The position numbers and the translations under genes were made by a program. Shown here in pieces: positions 44,185-55,080 of a DNA stretch of 64,000 bases (positions within the stretch are counted from its first letter, which is position 1; the number at the start of each line of letters is the position of its first letter). Origin of the DNA: Psilocybe azurescens. Taxonomy: Eukaryota > Basidiomycota > Agaricomycetes > Agaricales > Agrocybaceae. The notes beneath the pieces were generated by a model. The model saw only the letters and a list, made by a program, of their open reading frames with translations, was not told where the DNA came from and did not search any database. Location: assembly GCA_023853785.1 (NCBI GenBank), contig JAJIRX010000214.1, forward strand, positions 1 through 64,000. Direction: 5' to 3'.

Positions 44185-47100
44185 ATGACCTCCGAAGAAC
44201 TACCTCATGAAGTTATCCTTTCAATTCAGCGCGTTCTAGAAATTCAACCAACGGAAGAAATAGACTGCTTGGATGGTCTTTCCCAAAAGTTCAATGCAAT
44301 AGCGATTTTGAACGATTTATTCCTGGATGGTACGTCTGTCAACGATTTCGAACTCGGATATATGACTCTCATATATTCTCTACTATGCAGAAGCTTCTCT
44401 CGCGCATCTTGAGGCGGTGAGTGCGCATCTGGCTGAAACACATCAGGAACTTTAGAATGAAGTCGATTCTCTGCAATCAGAGTTGAGAGTCAGCCAGGAT
44501 CCAGAGAGGATGTCAGCGATACAGGAGATGATTTCCGTATGCTTTACATTCAAATGACTAATTCTTCTTCTATTCACTATTATTTCTCACAGGATTTGTT
44601 GGGTCAAATGTCGCGTATCAGGGAAAAGGCGACAGAGTCGGAGGCTGTGGTTCGGAATATCACAAAAGATATCCAGGTTCTCGATTTGGCAAAGAAGAAT
44701 CTCATCACAAGCATGACGATGATGAAGAGGGTACAAATGCTAGGTACGATCGACCTGCAACTCTAGACCTTTGTACCTCAATGCATGGCCGTCCATTCAA
44801 CGCTCTTACACAACTGGAGGATTTAATCAAGGAGAAGAAGTACAGCGAGGTTGCCCAGACGTTGGAAGTAGGTGGACTGACACATTCCACAATTTGAATA
44901 CTCAAGTTTGCCTCAGGCCGTCAAACAAATATCTACATCCTTCAAGTCATATACAGTGGTCCCAAGAATCAATCGCGTGTGGAAACACATTCAAGATATC
45001 CAGAAACGGCTACGAGCACAGCTAGATGCGGACTTCGATTCATTGTAAGTTTTCTTACCTCCTCTAACCGTTCTTGCATGTTCATTGCTTTCAAAGCTAT
45101 CTTCAAGATAGTAATAATAAAATAAAAGCTCCCCTAATCGCCGATGCATGTCTTGTCGTGAGACGTTCTAGGATCGGATGTCAAAACCACATCATTGAAC
45201 GCTTTGTCGCCCTCGAACTCAAAGAATACAGATGGATATTCCGTACGAACGATGAAGCTGGTCAATTGGATAACATTTCAAGGTGTTTCGCTTGGTTCCG
45301 AAGATTGCTTCAGACCCATGAACTCGAACAAGGCAGAGTATTTCCTGCGGAATGGCGGGTGAGCTGGCACTTGCTGGCAAAGTTTACGGAAATCTCGAGG
45401 TACACTGTTGTCACCGTCAAAATCTTTTTGGTTGGCGGTTTTTCTCAGAGATGATGTGACAACTCTCTTGACAAAAGTGGGCTCAAACCTTACTGTAAAA
45501 TCTCTTCTGGACAACCTGGCTATGACCACAGAATTTGAACAAGCCATGTCAAAAAATGGGCGCCGCCTGTGAGTTTGATAGGAGTTCTGTATAGGACGTA
45601 ATCCGTAACTCATTTCGTGCAGTTCAAAGAAATGCTCAAAGCCACAGACAACCCGCATTCAGAGCCTGGAAAACCTATATTGGCCGCATTTGAACCCCAT
45701 ATGGGCATTTTTGTCGATGCGCAGGACAAGTACGTCATCGTGGACTTTTCTATAATCGTTCATTCAGTAACGTGTCATTTCGTAGGGTTCTTGCTGATAT
45801 GCTGGCTCCTCACTGTAAAGGCAAAGGCAGTAACATCAAAGTACCAGCGAGGGTGTCTTCGGAAGCCGCACCTGGCACAGAAGATGGCTCCTCGTCAGCG
45901 ATGATTGTCCTTCCCTCATCAACAGATTTATTCTACTTCTATCCGCAGAGTTTAGAGCAATATGCAAAGTTATCAACAGGCCAAGCCTTGTTTGACTTGT
46001 GCACGGTGCACAAGAAGTGGCTTCGTATATATGCTGGTAAGTTGCGGATATCAATCTTTGTTTGGGTATTTTAATAATGCCCTTCATAGAGGAGATCCTT
46101 GCGGTTGAAGTTAAGCGGTACGACAAAACAACAGCTATCTGACTAGAACTTCATTTCTTTTACCTAGACCCGTTGCTACCTCCCGGAAGTCGACGGTAAG
46201 CCGCACTGATCTTGATTTATTGAAGCAAATATGTCTTTCAATAAACACCACCTATTACTGTCAATCGACGGCTCTTGAGGTATTATTGATTCTTATACGC
46301 TTCCAGCACTGTATTTATCTGCTGTCTAGCTTGAGGAAAAGTCAAAGAGAAGATCAATCCGAATTCAAGGAGAAAGTCACTTTTCAGGTTGAATGTGACT
46401 TATTTGTCAGGTAAGAACCAAGCTTGCCGTTGCCACAATTCCTGCTGGCTGATTTAACTACAGTTTGATATCGACAGCCATCAACGTCATTCTCAGAGAG
46501 GTTGAAGCCAACGGTAATCCATCATTTATCACATTAGGCTGGACATCGTGGTCAACGGTTAAACAAGTCAGCGGTCCATTTCCATATACCGCAGAATTGG
46601 TGAAAATGGCAGAACAAGTGGTCGAGTACATCAAGCCACTTATCGAACAAAAGAAGTACCTTTGAAACATCTTTGATAAAGCTTCAAGGTGCGTCACATT
46701 CATGTATGCACAGCATATTGGTGTTGATGTGTCTTCTCTAGGCTAGTATCATCCTTGTAAAGTTCACAAACTCGCTCGTAAGAAGCCGCCCTCTGAAAGA
46801 AATAGGAGCTGAACAGGTGCATATATGCACGTTTGTTACAAAACTGTTTAGTTGGCTCATGATTTTACTGCTACAGCTGCTCATTGATTTACATACCGTC
46901 AAAGCCTTCTTGGTCAAAATGCCTGGCGAAGCACTGGCTTCAGCTTTGTACGTTTGATTTAACACATTCCTGATTCAAACATTAACATAAATCAAGGTAT
47001 ACTCGGTCGTTGAATAAGACTACTACCCGGCTGGAAGCACTGCTGAAGGTTATCGTGACACCTGTGGTAGGTTCTACTCTTGCATCTTCTTATAAACATA

Positions 47101-47606
47101 TCATTCACGCTGTCAAAATTTAAGGACCCTCCTGAAGGTTTCATTTTGAATTATACGGCTATTAATCGGAGACGTGTCCTTCTCGAACTTCCAAAAGGTG
47201 CCAACAGACTTTGTTCGTTTTATGAGCAACATGGGCTCAGACTTTTCGCTTTACAGATTTTGGACCTAAAGGGCACCCCGAAATCCACGCAAAATAACCT
47301 TCTTGACTCCTTTTGACGATTACCAGCACCAAGACGGACCTTGAAAGCACTTCTTTCATGTCTTCCTTGGACATGGACCCTCCAGCAACGGGTCATGCAG
47401 GAGGCAGTCTCGTCAGCCCTGGAGCCAGTAGGATGTCGTTGCCTTTGGGTGGAACTGAAGAGGGAACATTTGCGAATATGGCTGGTCCTGGACAAAGCGG
47501 GCCTGGTACAGGCTCCAGCATAGAAGACAATGCCGGCGGGGGCGTGCTGAAAATCACCGACGCGAAGTGTTCTTGGATTTCCGTCGATTCGTTAGCTTCG
47601 GCCTGA
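44185..47606 (+). pseudogene. VPS53: VPS53 (GARP/EARP tethering complex subunit), disrupted copy
   Basis: VPS53 is a core subunit of the Golgi-associated retrograde protein complex that tethers endosome-derived vesicles at the trans-Golgi. The start MTSEELPHEVILSIQRVL and almost the whole protein are present across more than ten exons: EASLAHLEAV; VVRNITKDIQVLDLAKKNLI; TSMTMMKRVQMLG; QNHIIERFVALELKEYRWIF; AGQLDNISRCFAWFRRLLQT; AFEPHMGIFVDAQDK; VLADMLAPH; SLEQYAKLSTGQALFDLC; TLGWTSWSTVKQVSGPFPYT; VRSRPLKEIGAEQ; NKTTTRLEALLKVIVTPV; DPPEGFILNY; LDLKGTPKSTQNNLLDSF; and TITSTKTDLESTSFMSSLDM. Lesions: in-frame TAG at 44453-44455; paired indels near 45160-45185; a lost base in the A-run near 45550; TGA at 46663-46665 (after LIEQKKYL); an extra base near 47160; and a lost T at 47311-47314. 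As VPS53 is highly conserved, an intact copy is expected elsewhere in the genome. Confidence 0.9.
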
Positions 47607-47739
47607 GGAAAGATTCGACTGCACCTTTGTAACATGGAGAGTTAAAAACATGTTATTAGAAACCTAGAGCACGAATATAACCCCGCATGGAATGGAGGGA
47701 CGTGAACGACTAAATGTAATGGTATTATACAATTGGTTA

Positions 47740-50700
47740 GGAGAAGTACAAGCGGCACGAAAGCCACGACAGTAATAATTGCAGCAAGTAGTCCTACAAG
47801 TTTTAAAAGCTAAATAAACACATCGGCAAACGATCATCCCTCATCCCCAAAACGATATCAGCAGAAGATTCCGTTCGCAGTTCTGCAAACAGAGTCAGAA
47901 CCACGAAGCAATCAGATATCAATTTCCAAATAAAGAGTAATACAAAAATAATTTCTTACCGGCTGTCGTTTTGGGATGTAAACCAAAGGACGGCCCCCTG
48001 CCTCGCCCAATGGCGGTATTTCAGAGCGTCGGGGTCTTCTGTTATAGGTGACCATTTATCCAGAATTTTCCTTGCAAGTGCCCCATTTTTGGTTCCTGGA
48101 CATTGGCAAGTTGCAATACTCTTCAGTGCATAAAGCGCATCCGAGGCCTATGTTATGAAAGTATTTAGTGCTTTCTTTGTAGGAGGGGAGCACAATACGT
48201 ACATAGATGTCTCTGGCATGATCCCCTCTAATAGCATCGATCTTGGCTAGAATTCTTCCGACTTCATCATGCTCGTTCCGGCATCGAATCCCAGTTTGCT
48301 CATGATACATATAATCCAACAAATCAGGCAATCGAGCAACGAGCGCGTCTCGCAGGATCTCGAGATCGGAGGAAGTGGTGGTGAGGAGCCAATCTTCAAA
48401 ATGTCTGTGCTGCGTTTGCAACCAGCGCACTGTGGTTCGGGAGAAGGAAATGCTGAGGCTTCTGAGGCGGTGGGTTTCGTTTGAGAGGAGCGGATTGGAA
48501 TTTGGGGTAGAAATGTTGTTGGGCTGCGGTTCGCAGCGAGATGAGGCGAGCTTGTTCAGAGCTGTCGATACATTCGCGGTGATGTCATCCCCATTGTTAA
48601 ACTCGCATGTCTCTAATAAAGGTACAAGAGGCCAGTGTGCATGCTCACTTAGGCTGGCTCCGGCGAGATTGTGAATATCGATATCAGATCTCAACAGAAG
48701 TGTAGCGCTTACGTGGATCAACGCTGGTGTTAGCTCGAGCAAGTCCGTCAGCTGGCCGGGCTTAATAAACTTGAAACGGAAAGCCAATGTCTTCAGAGTG
48801 AGGCAGGGAGACGAGTTCTTGAGCATGCGCCCGGAGCGTGGGGCGCCATGTTTCCTTTGCGGACGATGATTCGGATGTTTTGGATAGAGGGCAGTGTGAG
48901 GTTGTCGAAGCAACCTGTGTCTGCGTGGTTGAGGTAGAGCCTGTATGGAAACTCCACATGCAGCTGGACGAGGCATGGTATGGTAAGCATTGGGAAGACA
49001 GATGAGTACGTGAATACAATCATGGTTAGTGTTTCTAGTATTGGGAGAGCATGGCACGAGTAATCTGAAGATCCTCCAAGTTGAATGTTTCCTCATAGTG
49101 CTTGAGCTGTGCAAAGGTAAAGGAATCTCCCCTGAGAAGGGGGTGACGATATGAACAGATGTGAGCTGGTGTGCATCTTCGAAGAAGTCGATGTCGTCTG
49201 GGTACAAAATTGACGGCAGTATCAATGCCCAGACGGTCAAGGACTTGAGAGCGGTGAGTCAGCCCTTGATGCTTCGCAGGCTTGTGAGGACGCACACGTT
49301 CAGATTGATCGCCACTGTCTCCCATCGCTCAGCATGTTGGCAGAGGAGATCTATGGTGGGGTGGTGGTAGGGTTTGTCTCCTTGCTCTGAGTCGAAGTGT
49401 ATCGTGTCAATGCATAGATCGAGGAGAGTTCCGGTGGAACGCCGGAGCAGCTCACAGAGGTACTCCAGCTGCAGTTTTGCGGTCGTGCAGGATGGCTTTA
49501 GCTGGATGGTGGGGAGGTGGCTCCATAAGGATGGCATGTTCAAAGCAATTGTACGCCAGGTGCCGCAGGCTTGGGAGAGCACCCATGACGAGTGTTCGGT
49601 TGAGTTAACTCGTCATTGCAGATCGTCATGATTCAAGTGGAAGTGGGCAACATATAGAAATATCTCTCGCAGAATCTCGGTGGGAAGCTGGCGGATAGCT
49701 GATAGGACCACTTGGTGTTGATGAATGAAGATGTTCGCTTGGTCTATCTTGTGTGTCATCGCTAGTTTCCATGCACGGCTTGTCTGACTGCAATGATCAT
49801 GATCATCCTTCGACTGTGACTCGGCATTCCGCCTTTGCGACAAAGTGGCGGTCAAGCATGCCGCTTCCTCTTGTGCTTGTGCAATTGCATCTAGGATGAG
49901 TTTGGCTTCTGCATCTGTGGGCACTTGGGTGCAGAGTAGGAGGTGGGGGTGGGGTGGGTCAGGTAGTTGTGTCTGCAAAACGCCGGGCAGGGAAGGGATG
50001 ATCACGGCTTCAGCAGAGCATATTGTGCTGTTGGACGTGGGCGTGAACACGCTGTGATGTCTTGGCAAGCTTTGATTGAGAGCGTAATGCGCTGCACTGC
50101 TGCGTGTGCCATGTTGTGAGATGAACTGCTTGCTTTAGGCTTTTGAATTTTGTCTGGATGGATCACTATTTCGATGAGACAAGCTGGTGAAGATTAAGGC
50201 TATGAAGGGCTTACTCGAATCCAATAGAGCATATTGCTAGCTGGAGTAGATCCTAGTCGATGAGGCGTTTTGGGTGAACTTCATTCAGTCCCTGGCATCT
50301 TATGAGTATGATTTGCCTTGACAACTCAGATGAGGTCGGAAGCCAATAGATGTATCCTGTCAATGAAATCAAAAGCTGTGCATGCATCACTACCGTGTAC
50401 GAGTTGTTTACGAGTACTAAGGCTATATTAAGATTTGCAGTTCACGTGAGCATCTTGCTGAGTCAGCTTCGGATGCATTGCTAGGCGGCCAAGTTTTGTC
50501 CAATGGCTTTCAAAGGCTTTCTTCCAACCGCCATCAGACATCATTCATTTTATTTGTGCTGTTATTGCTGCTCGTTTGGACCATTTATTGTTGTGAAGCT
50601 GGAGGCTGAAATCATTGTGATTACGTTGTGACAGTGGGTTCCGACCATCTGGGCCGAGCTGCCCGAGGGCAGATTAGATTAGTTACTGTAGATCGCATCA

Positions 50701-51265
50701 GCGGCTGTGCACGGTTTGTGTGCTAGCGCGCTTTGGTAGTGAGACGAGAAGACACTTTGCCCGCAACGCTATACTGCGTGGCCGCTCGACGAGCATCCCG
50801 AGCCTTGCCAGACACGAGCTGCTAGGGTAGGCCGGATTGGTCTACTCCAACGTTGACATGTGCTTTCATTCTTTGTCTTTATTGGACACATCCTTCCATG
50901 GACACACGCATACGGGGTGGGAATTCTTAGGCGCCCACAATCGCTGATTTCGGTCTTTCCGTCCCACATCTGTGCCATCGATGTGGACATTTTACAAATT
51001 TCTTGAGGCTCAACTCTGATTGAACCAGGTCAATTGATTTTGAACCATCCTGTGGACAAGCCCCATCTTCCTATCAACCGACATTTCGATGTCTGCGACG
51101 CTTCTTGATGTGTCTACATGAGAGTTCGCCTTATCTTTTCGTCATCTTTTAGCTTGGATGGGAAGTGATAAAAAAATCCCAGTATCAGAAAACATTTCAC
51201 CATGTTTTTTGTCTTAATCTAGTACGTATTGACTCGCACACGGCATATTGTATCTGGACTAGTCG
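47740..51265. repeat. Segmental duplication, unit 1 (F-box copy 3 plus flanks)
   Basis: Aligns with 52040-55080 in the same orientation. Shared sequence begins near CGACAGTAATAATTG (47768) and runs through the F-box gene to a common far flank (50935-51260) containing GGCGCCCACAATCGCTGATT and GATGTGGACATTTTACAAAT. By eye most of the unit differs at roughly one base in five to ten, except for a nearly identical tract at 47972-48240. Confidence 0.85.
47956..50068 (-). pseudogene. F-box protein gene, copy 3 (premature stop and frameshifts)
   Basis: It starts MPRHHSVFTPTSNSTICSAE at 50068. The N-terminal helix (AEAKLILDAIAQAQEEAACL) and the F-box (VVLSAIRQLPTEILREIFLY) are intact. Then a TGA (49613-49615) interrupts the frame before VLSQACGTWRTIALNMPSLW, where copy 4 has a leucine codon. 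The middle domain follows with LLCQHAERWETVAINLNVCV, then LTVWALILPSILYPDDIDFF. The frame then slips: VEFPYRLYLNHADTGCFDNL is in one frame, while RMLKNSSPCLTLKTLAFRF and the rest of the C-terminal half are in another (break near 48830). The last intron (48149-48204, GTACGT...CATAG) joins HARDIY to ASDALYALKSIATCQCPG, and the protein ends WARQGAVLWFTSQNDSR with a stop at 47956-47958. No single frame encodes the full product. The expected role is substrate adaptor of an SCF ubiquitin ligase. Confidence 0.8.
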
Positions 51266-52039
51266 CCACGAAGGAGGAATACAAGCGGTCCCCAGACAGT
51301 CGCCAGCGAAGAAAGCTACGGGCTCAAGGGGACCGACGGCAACGATGGCTGTAAGCGTTGCCAGTGCCCACGGCACGCAGAAATGAAGGACACGACACAC
51401 GCAAAATCCAACTCCTTCCATGGTCGATAATCATACAGTAGTGGACGAAGAAGTTTATCGTCATTTCCAGCTTCTCGGCTGAGGCTAATATTCCGTGGCT
51501 TTAGGATTGTTCTCAGAGATAAAGATAGCGCCGGGATTATATTGTTCGGAACGAGTGGAGGCGAAAGCAAAGTTGTATTATTGTCTACTGAACATCACCG
51601 GACTAATTGTGGGGGTGTCGCAATAGCTTTGCTCTTTTGTGAGTTTCTTGCTAAATCCACCACAAATAACAGGTTACAGTGGCCGCAGTCACCACACGCG
51701 ACCCCACCGAGCACTTTCTGCGCAGTTTAACGCTATCGCTTTACCAGTTGTTAGACCAAGGAAAGGTGATTAGAGCCTAAACAAAGCAATCTTGAGTGCC
51801 CATAGTGCGATTGGTATATGCGTAGGATCGTAGATCATCCGGTCTACGGGTTTCGGGGCTCAGATGGTCCGAGTCGTGTCTTCCAAACGCCGGGCAGGGA
51901 GGGGAGGAGATAATCCCGGACTTTTGCAGTGCGCATTGCCGCGCTCTTGGACATGAATTGCACAGGTCGTGAAGTTATGGGGTGTATGTAATCATGTGTG
52001 TTGTATCGGACGAAATTCGAGTTCCCAGCGAGACATGTT
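50069..52039. other. Intergenic between F-box copies 3 and 4
   Basis: 50069-51265 is the duplicated upstream flank of copy 3, matching 54148-55080. 51266-52039 is unique to this position. Small reading frames on both strands here show no family resemblance or splice pattern, and I call no gene. Confidence 0.5.
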
Positions 52040-55000
52040 TATAATTGCAATTGAACAAAAGTTACGACAGTAATAATTGAAGCAAGTAGCCCGACAAGTT
52101 TCAAAAGCTAAATGAAAACATCGACGGACGATCATCCCTCACCGCCAAAACGATATCAGCAGGAGATTCTGTTCGCAGATCTGCAACCAGAACCAGAATC
52201 ACGACGCAGTCGGCCATCAATCTCTGAATAAAGAGTCATACAAAAACGATTTCTTACCGCTGTCGTTTGGGATGTAAACCAAAGGACGGCCCCCTGCCTC
52301 GCCCAATGGCGGTATTTCAGAGCGTCGGGGTCTTCTGTTATAGGTGACCATTTATCCAGAATTTTCCTTGCAAGTGCCCCGTTTTTGGTTCCTGGACATT
52401 GGCAAGTTGCAATACTCTTCAGTGCATAAAGCGCATCCGAGGCCTATGTTATGAAAGTATTTAGTGCTTTCTTTGTAGGAGGGAGCACAATACGTACATA
52501 GATGTCTCTGGCATGATCCACTCTAATAGCATCGATCCCAGCGAGAATCTTTCCTACTTTATCGTTCTCGTTCCGGCTTCGAATCCCACCTTGCTCGTGA
52601 TACCCATGATATAACAAACCAGGCAACTTAGCGATGAGCTCGTCCCTCAGGATCCCGAGATCGAAGGAGGTGATAGTGATGGACCAGTCTTCCAAGCGCC
52701 TGTACTGTGTTTGCAAGAGGGGGCTTTCAGGGCCAGAGAAGGAAATGGAGAGGCTTTTGAGGTGGCGGGTTGGCCATGAGCCTTCGACTGGGAGGACGAG
52801 CGGGAGGTTGATATTTGAGGTGAATGTTTCAAGCGATTGGGGTGGAGCCTGGGGCTCGCATAGAAATGAGGCCAGAGTGTTAAGGGCTATTGATACATTG
52901 GAAGTGTTATCGTGGTCGTGAAAAACTGACACGTCTCTAATAATGGAACAAGAGGTGAATGAGGGCCTCCACTCAGGCTGGCCCCGGCGAGATTGCGAAT
53001 ATCGATATCAGAATTCAACGGGAGTGTAGCGTTCAAATGGACCAACGCCGGTGCCAGCTCGAGCAGGCTCGTCACCTGGCCGGGCTCGATGGACTCGAAG
53101 CAGATGGCCAATGTCTTCAGCGCGAGGCAGGGATATGAATTCTTGAGCATGCGCTGGAGTGTGAGCGCCATGTTTTCTTTGTGGGCGGTGATTCGGATGT
53201 CTTGGATAGAGGGCAGTGTGAGGTTGTCGAAGAAACCTGCGTCTGCATGGTTGAGGTCGAGCCTGTACGGAAACTCCGCTTGCAGCTGGATGAGGCAGGG
53301 CATGGTAAGCGTTGGGAAGACGAGTTCGTCGGTGAGTGCAATCATAGTTAGCGTTTCTAGTACCGGGGAGCGCATGGTGCGAGTGATCTGAAGTTCCTCG
53401 AAGTTGAATCTTTCCTTGTGTGCTTGAGCTGTGCAACAGGAAAAGGATCTCCCCTAAGAAGGGGGTGTCGATATGAACGGATGTGAGCTAGGGTGCGTCT
53501 TCGAAGAAGTTGATGCTGCCTGGGGACAACATCAATGGCCGTGTCGATGCCGAGAGGTTCAAGGACTTGAGCGTGGTGAGTCAGCCTTTGATGCTTCGCA
53601 GCCCTGTGAGGACGCACGCGTTCATTATGATCACAGCTATCTCCCATCGCTCGGCGTGTTGGCAGAGGAGGTCGACGGTGGGATGATGGTTGTATCGGTC
53701 TGCTTGGTCTGGGTCAAAGAGCGTCGAGTCGATGAATAGACTGAGAAGTGTCCCGATGGTGCGTCGAAGCAGCTCGCTGATGTGCTGTATCTGTAATTTC
53801 GTGATCGTGCGGGATCGCTTCAGCTGGATGGTGAAGAGGTGGTTCCATAGGGTTGGCATACACAAAGCAATTGTGCGCCAGGCACGGCAGGTTTGGGAGA
53901 TGGCCCATGGAAAGTGTCTGTTAAGTCGTAATTGCGAATCATGATGGTATGGGTGGTGTGCGACATGGAGAAATATCTCTTGCAGGATCTCGGTGGGCAG
54001 CTGGTGGATGGCTGATACGAGGGCTTGATCGGTCAGGGAGGGGATAATCGCAACTTTACTAGAGGAGCGTATTATGCTCTTCGACGTGAAGTGAATACGT
54101 TGTGATGTCCTAGAGGGCCTTGGTTCAAAGTGTACTGCGCTGCGCAAAGTGTGCCGCTTTGTGAGAAGAGCCGCTTACTTTAGACTGTTCAGTTTCGTCT
54201 AGATTAATTCCTGTATTGAACATATGAGCTGGTTAAGATTATTGAAATATATGATTTAATTACTAGAACGAAATAAAACATGCTGTGAGGTGGTGTAGGG
54301 AATCGATGGGACTTTCAGGTTTTCTGCTGTATATATTCGATCCCGAGCCTCTCACGTTGAGGTAAAGCCGACCGCCCAATGACTTTGCTTGACAAGTTGG
54401 CATATTTGGCAGCTCAGGTGAGGTAAGCAATTGTCTTGTCATTAGAATCGAAAGCTGTACGTGTATCTTTTAGAATGGGACTTTGGGAGATGTTTAGACA
54501 TTGACATTGACCTTTGTAGGTCGAGGCTGTTGCAGATCTGAATCCTGCTGAGTAAGCCTCGGATGTCGCCGGTCAAGTTTCGTGGCGAGTTTCTTCTCTT
54601 CCAACCGCCATCAGGACTCTCGTTCTATTATTCGTGCTGCTACTGCTGTTCCCTTCATAGTATCAATACTGTTGGGCTGGAGACAATCTTTGTCTTTATT
54701 GGGCCCACCCTTCTACGGCCGCAAACACATGGTGGTGGGAAATCAGGCGCCCACAATCGCTGATTTCGGTCTTTCCGTCCCACATTTGTGCCATCGATGT
54801 GGACATTTTACAAATTTCTTGAGGCTCGACTCTGATTGAACCAGGTCAATTGATTTTGAATCATCCTATGGACAAACTCCTTCCTATCGATCGCCATTTG
54901 GATATCTGCGACGCTTCTTGATGTGTCTACATGAGAATTTGCCATATCTTTTCGTTGTCTTTTAGCTTGGATGGGAAGTGTTGACAAAAAGCTCGGTATC

Positions 55001-55080
55001 AGAAAACATTTCGCCATTTTTTCGTCTTAATTCAGAGCGTATGGACTGGCACACAGCATATTGTATCTTGGACTAGTCTC
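52040..55080. repeat. Segmental duplication, unit 2 (F-box copy 4 plus flanks)
   Basis: Second unit of the duplication described at 47740-51265, same orientation and order of blocks, somewhat shorter. It ends near 55080 (CTTGGACTAGTC, compare 51253-51265). Confidence 0.85.
52250..54147 (-). pseudogene. F-box protein gene, copy 4 (frameshifts)
   Basis: It starts MRSAVHFEPRPSRTSQRIHF at 54147. Its N-terminus is shorter than in copies 2 and 3: it lacks the AEAKLILDAIAQAQ helix and runs straight into the F-box ALVSAIHQLPTEILQEIFLH. Then come PWAISQTCRAWRTIALCMPT and LLCQHAERWEIAVIIMNACV, a stop after LRSIKG (53581), and frame changes before FNFEELQITRT. The C-terminal half (52444-53375) is open: FPTLTMPCLIQLQAEFPYRL, NLTLPSIQDIRITAHKENMA, LLELAPALVHLNATLPLNSD. 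The last exon is almost identical to that of copy 3, but a base is missing in the final codons (CCCAAACGAC where copy 3 has CCCAAAACGAC), which changes the C-terminus. Probably a pseudogene unless the breaks are assembly errors. Confidence 0.75.

Noticed and set aside
48762..49240. Treating 48056-49240 (394 codons) as one intact protein
   Set aside because: Comparison with copy 4 shows that residues encoded around 48840-49100 are out of frame (a PHRPQRKHG-type shadow), and the true frame there is another one. It is a frame fusion.
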